Source: Variovorax brevis
GTDB taxonomy: Bacteria; Pseudomonadota; Gammaproteobacteria; Burkholderiales; Burkholderiaceae_C
Assembly: GCF_030317105.1 (NCBI RefSeq)
Contig: NZ_JASZYG010000028.1
Location: 1-60,218 of the forward strand
DNA length: 60,218 nucleotides
Direction: 5' to 3'
Shown in pieces: positions 1-8,823 of this stretch (position 1 is its first letter; the number at the start of each line of letters is the position of its first letter). Position numbers and translations under genes: made by a program. The notes under the pieces are model-generated. The model searched no databases. It saw nothing but the letters and a program-made list of their open reading frames with translations, and was not told the DNA's origin.

Positions 1-825
1 GGTCTCGCGCATCTCCTGGATCGCCTTGTTGGAGATCATGCCGCGATCACCCACCATCACCAGTTGCTCGACGCCGAAGTCCTCGCGCAGCCGCTGGACC
101 TCGGGCAGCAAGGTCTGGCTGTCGGCCACGTTGCCCTCATGCACCGACACGGCCACCGGGCAGCCGCGCGCATCGGTGAGCAGGCCGTAGTTGACCTGCA
201 GCATGCCCTTCCTGCCGTCGCGGCTGTAGCCGAGCTTGGCCAGCGGACAGCAGCTGCCCTCGAAGTAGCTGGAGGACAGGTCGTACAGCACCAGGGCGCC
301 AGCGCTCAGATGGCGCGCGGCGAGCTTCTTCTGGATGCGGTCCTGGCGCTCGAGCAGCCAGTCCATCGCCGCGTACAGGTCGTCCGCGTCGGCGTCTGCG
401 ACGCCGAAGTCCTCGGCCAGCGTCGTGGTGTGCCACCAGCGGGTGGTGGCCAGCTTGGTGTGCGGGGCGACGATGCGCGCGGCCACCATCGCCAGCACCA
501 GGTCGCGTTCGCGGCACGGCTTGGAGGCCAGCAGCGAGGCTATCTCCAGGCCGGCCATCGCGGCGCTTGCTGCCTGCACATGGCCGTGGGGGCGCGAGCG
601 CGTGATCTGGAACGCCGAGGCCGCGGGCACGAAGGTCTCGCCCTGCAGCGAGCGCCGGATGATCTCGATGAGTTCGTCGGGCAGGTGCGACAGGTTGCCC
701 AGGGTCTCGTTCTTGACCTTGCCGTCCTCGCGGTAGCTGCGGCGCAGCAGGTGGGTGCGATAGACCTGGTCCTTGTAGGTGCGCGTCGTAGTGACGACGT
801 GAGCGGTGCCGGTACGAGCTGCCAT
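1..825 (-). CDS. IS1634-type (IS4 superfamily) DDE transposase, C-terminus beyond window
   Basis: The reading frame is open from an ATG at 825 to the first base of the window (275 codons), so the C-terminal part is missing here. The protein begins MAARTGTAHVV and has the HLPDELIEIIR segment followed by VLYDLSSSYFEG (first catalytic Asp) and VMVGDRGMIS (second Asp), the pattern of IS1634-type cut-and-paste transposases. The third acidic residue lies outside the window. Family assignment is by motif recall. Whether the element is intact cannot be judged. Confidence 0.85.
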   Translation of the reverse strand, partial: MAARTGTAHVVTTTRTYKDQVYRTHLLRRSYREDGKVKNETLGNLSHLPDELIEIIRRSLQGETFVPAASAFQITRSRPHGHVQAASAAMAGLEIASLLASKPCRERDLVLAMVAARIVAPHTKLATTRWWHTTTLAEDFGVADADADDLYAAMDWLLERQDRIQKKLAARHLSAGALVLYDLSSSYFEGSCCPLAKLGYSRDGRKGMLQVNYGLLTDARGCPVAVSVHEGNVADSQTLLPEVQRLREDFGVEQLVMVGDRGMISNKAIQEMRET

Positions 826-1154
826 GAAGAGAAATCTAGTCGAAAGATGTGAATAATGCAAGTCATTTTAGTGACTACATGTATCAACCGAAATAATCCT
901 CCGCAGAGGAGGATTCATCAGCGGCGACAAGTACTTGCCGTCGTTGGAGTGACTACAGAGAGCGGGGAACTCGCGTTTAGTTGAAGGCTGTGGGCATGTG
1001 GGCGAAGGGTGCGGCGGTGGGCAACGCAGCCGCGCAGCGGCGCGTTGTCCACGGTCGCAGCCGGTGCGCCGCAGGCGCATCGTCCACATGTCCATGGCCT
1101 GCCGGGCGCGAGGCGCCCGGCCCCCTCGGCATCGCGTAAGGTGATCGACTGCGT
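826..1154. other. Gene-free spacer with a small hairpin
   Basis: No convincing gene is seen. At 895-915 there is a perfect 8-bp stem (aatcctcc/ggaggatt) with a 5-nt loop, without a T-tract. The 9-mer gtgactaca occurs at 871-879 and 949-957. The stretch must hold the outer end of the neighbouring IS1634-type element and the distal end of the rve-type element whose C-terminal half starts at 1155. I could not match an inverted repeat for either. Confidence 0.5.
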
Positions 1155-1762
1155 TCAGACTTCGGCCGCCACTGCATCAGCCTTGCGGAGACCGCCCAGG
1201 ACCATTTCGGTGATGCGCGCGCAGCGCCAGGCCTTCACCCGGCGCTGTAGCGTCCGCAACTGCGCCTTGCCGTCGTAAATCTCTGGCACCATCGCGACCA
1301 GACGAGCCATCAAGGCCTTGGCCGCTATCGAGGGCTCCGCGATCAGCCACCCTTCAATGACTGGCCACGCGTCGGCGAACGGGTCGGTCCGAGTCCTCCA
1401 CCAGTGTTTGGCCTTGGGCTGATTGCGATGCGTCGGACGTACTTCGCCCTGGGTCCAGGCTGACGACAAGCTTTGAAGAAACGTTGCAACATCGGCTGCA
1501 CTTCTCGAGTTCACTTCCGTCGGCACGCCGTGGGCCGCGATCTCGCTCAACGTCTGCTGTGCGCTGCGGATTTCCTGCAGCAGCCGCACCGGGTCGAGTC
1601 GCTTGAATTGCGCCGACAGCTTCTCTTTGACCGCCGGCTCAACACCGCTGTGGGCGATAAGCCGTTCACACGGCGTCGCCGGCGCGAAGTAGACCTTGTG
1701 CACGCGGGCGCCGTCGCGCGTCTTGGACTTCAGCTTGAACGAGGGTTGGAAGTAGTTGATGT
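1155..1762 (-). pseudogene. rve-type transposase, C-terminal half (separated from its N-terminal half at 15661-16566)
   Basis: This is the C-terminal 200 or so residues of an integrase-core transposase. It reads YFQPSFKLKSK directly after the break and carries a C-terminal block ending QLRTLQRRVKAW, common in these transposases. The matching N-terminal half stops at RLYIN at 15661 and this half resumes after HIN at 1762. Joining 16566-15661 to 1762-1155 with one copy of the shared 8 bp gives 1506 nt, exactly 502 codons. The gene was therefore intact before the IS66-type element landed in it. A short readable ORF (MIDRLHIN...) crosses the junction, but it is an artefact of the IS end. Confidence 0.85.
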
Positions 1763-1857
1763 GTAAGCGATCAATCATCCGCGTTCTTGCTCTGGCTCCA
1801 TGCCTTCGATAGCAGCAGCGCGGCGGTGCCGTACGAGAATACCGGTCATCGTCTACT

Positions 1858-2973
1858 TTGGAGCAGGCTGTGTCGCATATCGATGCACTTCAAGTCTCAT
1901 CTACCCCCGCTGGCCCGGCGCTGACGCCCTCGCAGAAGCGGTTCAATACGCTGATCCGGCAGATCGAGCAGGCGCGGCAGACCCTGGCGGCGTGGAACGA
2001 GAACACTGCGGCGTATCGTCAGGCGCATGTTGAAGTGTTGAAGCCGTTGCAAGCCGAACTACTTGCCGGCCACAGGCAGTGGGTGTGGGCGCTGGATGCA
2101 GCGCTTGAGCAACGCAACTGGACCCACGCCGAGCGCGGCACGCTGCGCGAATTGCTGTGCGAGGCGGCTGGTGAAATGCTTGACGCACGCGGCGACGACT
2201 CGGAACTCAAGGCGCTGTTCGACAAGCATGCCGAGGTGGACTTCGACACCGAGCAGCGCGAGAGGATGCTGGCGATGAAGGGCCTGGCCGAGGCGATGAC
2301 CGGCCTCGACCTGGGCGACGACGAAGGCATCGACTCGGATGCGCAACTATTGGAACGCCTGCATCAAGGCTTGCAGGAACAGGTGGCGTCGCAGGAAGCT
2401 CAGCGCGGCGCGAAGGCCGGCCGTCGACGCAAGAGCGTGGCTCAGCAGCGGCGCGAGGCCGAGGCACGACAGGCCACGCAGTCGGTGCGCGAGGTCTATC
2501 GCAAGCTGGCCAGCGCCTTGCACCCGGACCGCGAACCCGACGAGCGGCAACGCGAGGCGAAGACGGCGTTGATGCAGCGCGTCAACCAAGCCTATGAGTC
2601 CAACGATCTGCTCGCGCTGCTGGAGTTGCAACTGCAGATCGAACAGATCGACGCGAGCCATATCGCCAATGCGGGCGAGCAGCGCCTGAAGCACTACAAC
2701 AAGGTTCTGGGCGAGCAGTTGGCCGAACTCAAGGCCGAACTCGAACACGTCGAGGTGGAGTTCTGCATGGAGTTTGGTCTGGAGCCTGGCCGGGGTGTCA
2801 ATCCGCGCAAGCTGGGTCTCGTGCTCGAGCAGACGAGTCGCCAATGGCGCGCTGAACTCGACCAGCAGCAACGCGAACTGCGCATGCTGTGCGACGCGGC
2901 GGCGACCAAGCGCTGGCTCAAACGCCAGCAGCGCCGCGAAGCGCAGGCCGCGTTCGTCTTCGCGCCGTTCTGA
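1858..2973 (+). CDS. J-domain (DnaJ-like) protein, passenger of the IS66-type element
   Basis: The 371-residue, highly charged, mostly helical protein carries a J-domain-like segment at about residues 208-250 with the signature HPD in ALHPDREPDE. J domains stimulate the ATPase of Hsp70 (DnaK) partners. No Gly/Phe region or zinc fingers are present, so this is not a classical DnaJ but a J-domain protein with long helical arms (LLELQLQIEQ, LAELKAELEHVEVEF). The first usable start is TTG at 1858. GTG at 1870 is an alternative, and no strong Shine-Dalgarno site helps the choice. The stop lies 9 bp from the convergent tnpC stop and the gene lies inside the IS66 ends, so it moves with the element. 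Its partner and role are unknown. Confidence 0.75.
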   Translation: MEQAVSHIDALQVSSTPAGPALTPSQKRFNTLIRQIEQARQTLAAWNENTAAYRQAHVEVLKPLQAELLAGHRQWVWALDAALEQRNWTHAERGTLRELLCEAAGEMLDARGDDSELKALFDKHAEVDFDTEQRERMLAMKGLAEAMTGLDLGDDEGIDSDAQLLERLHQGLQEQVASQEAQRGAKAGRRRKSVAQQRREAEARQATQSVREVYRKLASALHPDREPDERQREAKTALMQRVNQAYESNDLLALLELQLQIEQIDASHIANAGEQRLKHYNKVLGEQLAELKAELEHVEVEFCMEFGLEPGRGVNPRKLGLVLEQTSRQWRAELDQQQRELRMLCDAAATKRWLKRQQRREAQAAFVFAPF

Positions 2974-2982
2974 AGCACGCGC

Positions 2983-3545
2983 TCAGGCGTCGGCCAGTGC
3001 GATGCGCCAAGGCAGCAGCGCCTCGTAGTCATCGGCCGTTTGCGCCAGTGGCAGCTTCTTGAACAGAGCGACGAGGTAGCGATACGGTTCGACGTTGTTG
3101 GCCTTGGCCGTCTCGATGAGTGAATAAAGATTGGCGCTTGCGTTCGCACCGCCGACGGTGTCGGCGAAGAGCCATGAGCGGCGTCCAACGACGAATGGTC
3201 TGATGGCGTTTTCCACCGGGTTGGAGTCCAGCGGCCAGGTCCCGTTGTCCAGGAAGCGGATGAGCTTGGGCCACTGCCCGTGCAGGTAGTGCAGCGCGTC
3301 ACCCAGCAGGCTCGTTGGGGCGACGGCGTGCAGGTGCTTGAGCAGCAACTCTTCGATCTGCTTGACCACTGCGGCGCTGTAGCGCTGACGCAGCCGATGA
3401 CGGCGCTCTGACGTCCAGTCCTTGGCCAGCGCCTCGGCACGATAGAGCTTGCCGATGAGTCTGATGAACCGTGTGGCCAAGTGGTCCGGTGACCGGGCCG
3501 CCTTCGGGATCGCCTCTTCGGCTTTCACAAAGGGTCTCCTTGCAT
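2983..3545 (-). pseudogene. tnpC: IS66 TnpC transposase, C-terminal half
   Basis: This encodes the last 187 residues of an IS66 transposase, from HARRPFVKAEEAIPKAARSP to the end. It has the family signature DSNPVENAIRPFVVGRRSWLF, which contains the catalytic Glu, and a C-terminal LLPW block. The N-terminal half ends GCWV at 13709. Rejoining 14720-13709 and 3545-2983 gives 1575 nt (525 codons) reading GCWV-HARR, the normal family sequence. The split is therefore clean, with no loss of bases. The ORF continues beyond 3545 into the inserted element, but that part is not transposase. Confidence 0.9.
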
Positions 3546-3576
3546 GCACCTTATCTGGGGCTCCAGATAAGGTGCA
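3545..3576. repeat. Perfect 14-bp-arm palindrome at the left end of the IS91-type element
   Basis: The arms tgcaccttatctgg and ccagataaggtgca are separated by the loop ggct. The structure starts at the junction with the IS66 gene and lies upstream of the recombinase gene, the place of the terminus hairpin in IS91-type elements. The 9-mer tatctgggg within it also occurs in both ends of the neighbouring RIT element (6167 and 13708), so a tyrosine recombinase site is another possible reading. Confidence 0.7.
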
Positions 3577-3724
3577 CTGAACTAAACCGCTGACGCGGTA
3601 GTGCCTGATCGGCGGTGTCGCGCGCACCCGCTGGCCGGGCGCATTTCCGGTGAAGTCCCGATGGGGAACGATGCAGTTGCTGTTCGCAGCACTTCATCCG
3701 TTCCACTTGCAAAGGAGCTTCGCC

Positions 3725-4603
3725 ATGACACCGCTACGCCAGCGGATGCTCGAAGACATGGGCATTCGCAATCTCGCCGAGAACACCCAACTGTCCTACC
3801 TGCAACAGGCCTCGCTCTACGCGGGACACTTCCACCGCTCGCCTGCCGAACTCGGACCAGAGGAGGTGCGGGCCTACCAGGTCCATCTGACGACGACCCG
3901 CAAACTTGCTCCAAGCTCAATCAGCATCGCGACCTCAGCGCTACGTTTTCTGTACAAGGTGACGCTCAAGCGCGAGTGGTCGCCCGACGACATCCCCATG
4001 CCCAAGAAGGCGTTCAAGCTTCCAATCGTGCTCAGCCCGGAGGAAGTCTTGCATTTCCTGGCGTGCGTCGACAGCCTGAAGCAGCGCACGATTCTTACGA
4101 CCGCCTATGCCGCCGGCCTGCGCATATCGGAGGTCACGCATCTGAAGGTGACCGACGTAGACAGTCAGCGCATGGTAGTCAGGGTCGATCAAGGCAAGGG
4201 CCGCCGGGACCGATACGTCATGTTGTCGCCGCGATTGCTGCAGGCGTTGCGCGAATACTGGAAGGTCGTGCGTCCCAGGACGTGGCTGTTTCCGGGCGAC
4301 ATCCCAGGTCACCCCATCTCGACCAGCGCCGTTGGGTTGGCGTGCCACAAGGCACACCGTGCGTCCGGCATTACCAAGCCAATCACCCCGCACTCTCTGA
4401 GGCATGCGTTTGCCACGCACCTGCTGGAGTCCGGCACCGATGTGCGCCGCATCCAACTTCTGCTCGGCCACCGCAGCTTGGCCACCACCTCGCGATACCT
4501 GAAGATAGCGACCAGCACGGTGTGCGCGACGACCAGTCCGCTGGATTTGTTGCCTGAGGTCCCGCCGCTACCGTCCGAGCCGTCTCCGCCCCCGGTGTTC
4601 TGA
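3725..4603 (+). CDS. Tyrosine recombinase of the IS91-type element
   Basis: A tyrosine recombinase of 292 residues. It has an N-terminal SAM-like core-binding domain (LAENTQLSYLQQASLYAGHF), then the catalytic residues: Arg in AAGLRISEVTHL, His-x-x-Arg-His in TPHSLRHAFATHLL, His in LLLGHRSLATTSRYL and the Tyr nucleophile in TSRYLKI. The ATG at 3725 is preceded by aaaggag at a good distance. Its stop lies 10 bp before the IS91-type transposase start. Such recombinase/transposase pairs are a known arrangement in one branch of the IS91 family, where the recombinase may resolve intermediates. The proline-rich tail is not conserved with the catalytic part. Confidence 0.9.
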   Translation: MTPLRQRMLEDMGIRNLAENTQLSYLQQASLYAGHFHRSPAELGPEEVRAYQVHLTTTRKLAPSSISIATSALRFLYKVTLKREWSPDDIPMPKKAFKLPIVLSPEEVLHFLACVDSLKQRTILTTAYAAGLRISEVTHLKVTDVDSQRMVVRVDQGKGRRDRYVMLSPRLLQALREYWKVVRPRTWLFPGDIPGHPISTSAVGLACHKAHRASGITKPITPHSLRHAFATHLLESGTDVRRIQLLLGHRSLATTSRYLKIATSTVCATTSPLDLLPEVPPLPSEPSPPPVF

Positions 4604-4613
4604 GCCGGCGGCG

Positions 4614-5816
4614 ATGCGAGCCACCGGGCTCGAAGTGGCGGACATCTTCCGCCAAGTCGGGCCTGCCTACCGTCAGGACCACGCTGACGCGATCAGCGCT
4701 GGGCAGCGCCGCGTCATGCGCAACATCGAGCGCTGCCGAACGGCGGCGCTGGGCGGCCACGTCGAGCAGTGCGATGCCTGCGGCCACCAGCGCATCGCGT
4801 TCAATAGTTGTCGGGATAGACACTGTCCGAAGTGCCAGTCGCTGGTTCGCGCGCAGTGGCTCGAAGATCGGCAGGCAGAATTGCTGCCAGTCGAGTACTT
4901 CCACGTTGTCTTCACCGTGCCGCAGGAGATTGCCGCCATCGCGTACCAGAACAAGGCCGTGGTCTACGACATCCTGTTCCACGCCACCGCCGAGGCCTTG
5001 CGCACCATCGCCGCCGATCGCCGGCACCTGGGCGCCGAGATCGGGTTCATCTCCATCCTGCACACTTGGGGCCAGAACCTGTTGCATCACCCGCACCTGC
5101 ATTGCGTCGTGCCGGGCGGCGGGATGGCTCCGGATGGCCGGCGCTGGATCGCTTGCCGCCCGGGCTTCTTCCTGCCGGTGCGGGTGCTGTCGCGGCTGTT
5201 CCGGCGCCTGTTCCTGACGCAGTTGCGGCAGGCCTTCGACGAGGGAGAACTGCGCTTCTTCAACAGCCTTGTGGCGCTGCAGGATCCCGATTCCTTCGCC
5301 CGCTACCTGGCGCCGGTTGCCGATGCCGAGTGGATCGTATACGCCAAGGCGCCGTTCGGCGGCCCGCAGCAGGTCCTCGACTACCTCGGGCGCTACACCC
5401 ATCGGGTGGCGATCTCCAACAACCGTCTGATCGACTTCGCCGACGGTCGGGTTGTCTTTGCATGGAAGGATTACCGTCACGAGTCGCGTCGCAAGGTCAT
5501 GTGCCTGGACGCGCAGGAGTTCGTTCGTCGCTTCCTGCTGCATGTACTGCCGGCCGGCTTCCAGCGCATTCGCCACTACGGCCTGCTGGCCAACCGCTAC
5601 CGCGAGATCAAGCTCGACCACTGTCGGCAATTGCTGGCGGCACCTGCGCCGGTCGTCGAGTTGCCCGATGCAGCGCTGGACTACCGGGACCGTTACCAGC
5701 GCCTCACGGGCCTGTCGCTGCGCGACTGCCCGCATTGCGGACGTGGCCAGATGGTGCGCATCGAATCCTTCCTGCCGGGAACCTTGCCCCGGGGGCCGCC
5801 GTCCGCGCCACCATGA
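4614..5816 (+). CDS. IS91-family HUH transposase
   Basis: The 400-residue protein has an N-terminal zinc-binding region (CDACGHQRIAFNSCRDRHCPKC) and the HUH motif HPHLH near residue 159. The catalytic tyrosine region YLGRYTHRVAISNNRL, with two Tyr residues, lies near residue 256. The C-terminal CPHCG is a further zinc knuckle. HUH enzymes nick and rejoin single-stranded DNA, and IS91 moves by rolling-circle transposition. The ATG follows the recombinase gene by 10 bp, so the two are probably co-transcribed. The frame is complete. Confidence 0.93.
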   Translation: MRATGLEVADIFRQVGPAYRQDHADAISAGQRRVMRNIERCRTAALGGHVEQCDACGHQRIAFNSCRDRHCPKCQSLVRAQWLEDRQAELLPVEYFHVVFTVPQEIAAIAYQNKAVVYDILFHATAEALRTIAADRRHLGAEIGFISILHTWGQNLLHHPHLHCVVPGGGMAPDGRRWIACRPGFFLPVRVLSRLFRRLFLTQLRQAFDEGELRFFNSLVALQDPDSFARYLAPVADAEWIVYAKAPFGGPQQVLDYLGRYTHRVAISNNRLIDFADGRVVFAWKDYRHESRRKVMCLDAQEFVRRFLLHVLPAGFQRIRHYGLLANRYREIKLDHCRQLLAAPAPVVELPDAALDYRDRYQRLTGLSLRDCPHCGRGQMVRIESFLPGTLPRGPPSAPP

Positions 5817-6166
5817 ACACGATCTCGAACCGTCAGTGCCAGCACTTCTCGCCGCGTCGCGCACAGCGACAGGTCCCCCTTTGCGTGCACGCACCAATGA
5901 TCGATGAAGAGATCAGTCCGTACACGCACATGGCCCTCCCATCGCACACGTCACTGCCGCTCGCCCTCAAATTCAGAATCAACCGGGCAGCCCTGACACC
6001 GCAGGTCCATGCGACTTCAACAGGTCGGTGCTGATTCAATTCCCATAGCACCACCGCCGCGCGGGCGGTTCAGTTCAACGGGATCTTTAGCCAACCGCCC
6101 GCGGACGAGGCGCGTCTTCTCGAAACAACGACTGCGCGCCGCAGCCGCTCGGCTAAAGACTCTCTG
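5817..6166. other. Non-coding tail of the IS91-type element
   Basis: No gene is supported. The stretch should contain the origin end of the IS91-type element. A GC-rich inverted repeat (ccgccgcgcgggcgg) lies near 6053-6067 and is followed by gttcagttcaac, but it cannot be shown to be the terminus. The stretch ends where the terminal repeat of the outer RIT element begins at 6167. Confidence 0.4.
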
Positions 6167-6263
6167 CAGTATCTGGGGTGCCGTTTTATCTTGAGTGACG
6201 AGAGCGACATGCAGTTGCGACGCGGCCATCGGCCCGCAGCGACCCCGCATAAATCCCGTGGGC

Positions 6264-6491
6264 TCAGAGGGACTGCAAGAACGCGAGCAGATTTGGCTTC
6301 GGCTTCCACGGCTTGGCATTCGAGCGTTCGAGTCCTGCATGCGTCCAGAAGGATTGCATCGCCTCGCGCTTCATCTGGAGGTTTGTGGTGATGTATCGGC
6401 TTGTGGTTGCGACGCTGGCGTGGCCAAGGTAGTCACGGATTACCGTCACGTCGGTCCCCGACTGCAGCAAGGCGACGGCACAACTGTGCCG
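6264..6491 (-). pseudogene. RIT2 third tyrosine recombinase, C-terminal part
   Basis: The fragment encodes the end of a tyrosine recombinase: SCAVALLQSGTDVTVIRDYL, the catalytic His in YLGHASVATTSRYI and the Tyr nucleophile in TSRYITTN. The N-terminal part is at 9925-10719 and ends VTPHVLRH. With one copy of the shared gtgccg, the joined gene is 1017 nt (339 codons) and reads PHVLRHSCAVALL, the normal family order. The gene was therefore intact until RIT element 1 inserted. Confidence 0.9.
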
Positions 6492-6512
6492 TCTACGTCG
6501 CTGAAGAGGTAG

Positions 6513-6545
6513 ACGGCACTATCTACCCTACCTGACTATGTCTGG
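6513..6545. repeat. RIT1 left terminal inverted repeat
   Basis: acggcactatctaccc followed by tacctgactatgtctgg; it pairs with 9899-9931 with one mismatch. A second partial copy of the inner motif in opposite orientation (gacatagtc at 6595-6603) lies further in, as expected for paired recombinase binding sites. Confidence 0.85.
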
Positions 6546-6646
6546 TAGTGCGGCTGATGGCCTCGTGCTCTGCTGACATTGGAAGGACGAACCCGACATA
6601 GTCTTGGACCCTTGCAACAGCCCTCGTGCGGGGCAAGGAGTCCACC

Positions 6647-7882
6647 ATGACCTTCGCCGTCAGCAGCCAATTGGTTCTGTCTCGGGCGCCGGAAGGGCCG
6701 CTTGCGGGGTATTTCGCTTCGTTCGCAAACTCGTTGGGTGCGCTGGGGTATGCCACCGGTTCGATTCGCCGTCAGGTTCTAATCGGTGCGTGTTTCAGCC
6801 GGTGGCTCGGTCAACGCGCGGTGACACCAGAAGGCATTACCTCGGGTCATGTCACGCGGTACTTGCGATATCGCGCTCGACGTCGCCGGCCTTGCCTTGG
6901 TGATCGCGCAGCGCTCACGCACCTGATGGACTTTCTGCGGCGCGAGGGCGTGAGTCCCGCCGAACAGGCCGTTCACGAACGAAGCTCGATTGATCGCTGT
7001 GCAGACGCATACGAGGTGTACCTGCGCGAGGGACGCGCCTTGGCCACCGCCACGATCGTCAACTATGTGCCGTTCGTCCGTGACTTTCTGCGGCATTGTT
7101 TCCGCGCCAAGCCAGTGGAACTCTCTTGCTTGAGCGCCTCCGAAGTCTTGCGCTTCGTGCGACAGCAGGCACCGCGGCTGCACCGGAAGCGAGCGAAGCT
7201 CATGACGACTGCTCTGCGTTCGTTCCTGCGCTATGCCCGCTACATCGGGGAGGTCGATCTGGATCTGGCCGCCGCCGTGCCCGTCGTGGCCAACTGGTCG
7301 ATGACGACGATCCCGCGCGCGATCACTCCGGATCAGGTCCGTCAGCTGCTGGCCAGCATCGATCGGCGCAACGGGACTGGACGCCGCGACTACGCCATCC
7401 TGCTCCTGCTTGCCCGACTGGGATTGCGCTCAGGCGAAGTTGCGTTGCTCACGCTCGATGATGTTGACTGGGAGGCCGGGCAGTTGACCGTGCACGGCAA
7501 GAGCGGGCGTCGCAACGAACTGCCGCTGCCTGCAGATGTCGGCGAAGCGATTGCAGCTTATTTGCAGGACGGCCGACCGCGCAGCGCCAGCCGATTCGTG
7601 TTTCTGCGAGCGAAGGCGCCGGTTCGCGGCTTTAGGGGGGCCTGCGGCATTGGCTCGATCATCCGGCGGTCGCTGCAGCGCTGCGGGGTCGATACCCCGT
7701 CTCTGGGTGCCCATCAGTTTCGCCATGGCCTTGCCACCGAGATGTTGCGTCAAGGTGCTTCGCTCGGAGAGATCGGGGACGTTCTGGGCCATCGTCATCC
7801 GCAGACCACGACCATCTACACCAAGGTGGACATCGAGGCATTGCGCAGCCTGGCTCTGCCGTGGCCAGGGAGTACGCCATGA
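6647..7882 (+). CDS. RIT1 tyrosine recombinase A
   Basis: A 411-residue tyrosine recombinase with an N-terminal SAM-like domain (YFASFANSLGALGYATGSIRR) and a full catalytic set: Arg in RLGLRSGEVALL, HQFRHGLATEML, His in VLGHRHPQTTTIYTK and the Tyr in the same block. The ATG at 6647 follows aaggag with 6-nt spacing and is preferred to the GTG at 6626. The stop overlaps the next start as ATGA, so the trio is translationally coupled. The three recombinases of a RIT element are thought to act together on the element ends. Confidence 0.92.
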   Translation: MTFAVSSQLVLSRAPEGPLAGYFASFANSLGALGYATGSIRRQVLIGACFSRWLGQRAVTPEGITSGHVTRYLRYRARRRRPCLGDRAALTHLMDFLRREGVSPAEQAVHERSSIDRCADAYEVYLREGRALATATIVNYVPFVRDFLRHCFRAKPVELSCLSASEVLRFVRQQAPRLHRKRAKLMTTALRSFLRYARYIGEVDLDLAAAVPVVANWSMTTIPRAITPDQVRQLLASIDRRNGTGRRDYAILLLLARLGLRSGEVALLTLDDVDWEAGQLTVHGKSGRRNELPLPADVGEAIAAYLQDGRPRSASRFVFLRAKAPVRGFRGACGIGSIIRRSLQRCGVDTPSLGAHQFRHGLATEMLRQGASLGEIGDVLGHRHPQTTTIYTKVDIEALRSLALPWPGSTP

Positions 7883-8823
7883 ACACCCTCTCGCAGGCCG
7901 TTCAAGAATATTTGCGCATGCGACGCGATCTGGGCTTCAAGCTCAGGGAAGCGGGCAAGGCGTTGCTCGATTTCGTCGCCTATATGCATCAGCACCGCGC
8001 GACCTACATCACCTCGAAGCTAGCTCTTGCCTGGGCACAACAGCCCAGAAGCGCTCGACCAGCTTATTGGGCGCAACGCTTGAGCGTCATTCGCGGGTTC
8101 GCCCGCTATCGCAGTGCGACGGATCCGCGCACGCAGATCCCGCCGCAGGGCTTGCTACCGTTCCAGCCACAGCGGGCACGGCCCTATCTGTACTCGGACG
8201 ACGAGATCGAGCGCTTGCTGCAAGCCGCGCTTGACATGACGTACCGATACGAACGCGGCGCGCTGAGGCCGTGGATCTTTCACTGCTTGTACGGGCTTCT
8301 GAGCGTCTCAGGCCTGCGGCTGGGCGAAGCACTCAACCTCGAACTTCGAGACGTCGATCTGCGAGCCGCCGTCCTGACGATCCGCGGTACCAAGTTGGGC
8401 AAGGATCGTCTCGTGCCCTTGCATGCATCCACCTGCAAGGTGCTCGAGCGGTACCTCGTCAGACGAAGTCGTCATTGGGCAGACCGTCCTGTGTCTTCCT
8501 ATCTGTTCGTTTCGAGCTGGGGGAATCGTCTGGATGCCGGAGAAGTTCACCGAACCTTCTACGCCCTGTCTCGACAGATCGGCCTGCGCGGTCCCTCCGA
8601 CAGCCGCGGACCTCGCCTGCATGACATGAGGCATCGCTTCGCGACGAATACGCTCGTGCGCTGGTATCAGTGCGACGAGGATCCTGAGCGCCTCCTGCCT
8701 GTGCTGTCGGCCTACCTCGGACATGTGCACGTCGAAGATACGCAGTGGTATCTGAGCGGATCCCCGGAGCTGATGCGTGAGGCCATGCGTCGGCTCGAAC
8801 GGTGCTGGGAGGATCGGACATGA
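7879..8823 (+). CDS. RIT1 tyrosine recombinase B
   Basis: 314 residues, starting at the ATG in the ATGA overlap with gene A. Catalytic residues are Arg in VSGLRLGEALNL, HDMRHRFATNTL, His in YLGHVHVEDTQWYL and the Tyr at its end. The N-terminal part (VQEYLRMRRDLGFKLREAGKALLDF) is typical of the middle member of RIT trios. The stop overlaps the start of gene C by ATGA. The gene looks intact. Confidence 0.92.
   Translation: MNTLSQAVQEYLRMRRDLGFKLREAGKALLDFVAYMHQHRATYITSKLALAWAQQPRSARPAYWAQRLSVIRGFARYRSATDPRTQIPPQGLLPFQPQRARPYLYSDDEIERLLQAALDMTYRYERGALRPWIFHCLYGLLSVSGLRLGEALNLELRDVDLRAAVLTIRGTKLGKDRLVPLHASTCKVLERYLVRRSRHWADRPVSSYLFVSSWGNRLDAGEVHRTFYALSRQIGLRGPSDSRGPRLHDMRHRFATNTLVRWYQCDEDPERLLPVLSAYLGHVHVEDTQWYLSGSPELMREAMRRLERCWEDRT

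Noticed and set aside
64..852. Long plus-strand ORF of 262 codons
   Set aside because: It is antisense to the IS1634-type transposase, which carries recognisable catalytic motifs; the plus-strand product is only Ala/Val/Gly-rich.
4383..5897. 504-codon minus-strand ORF
   Set aside because: It lies antisense to the IS91-type transposase and recombinase genes and has no recognisable domain; a G+C-rich shadow frame.
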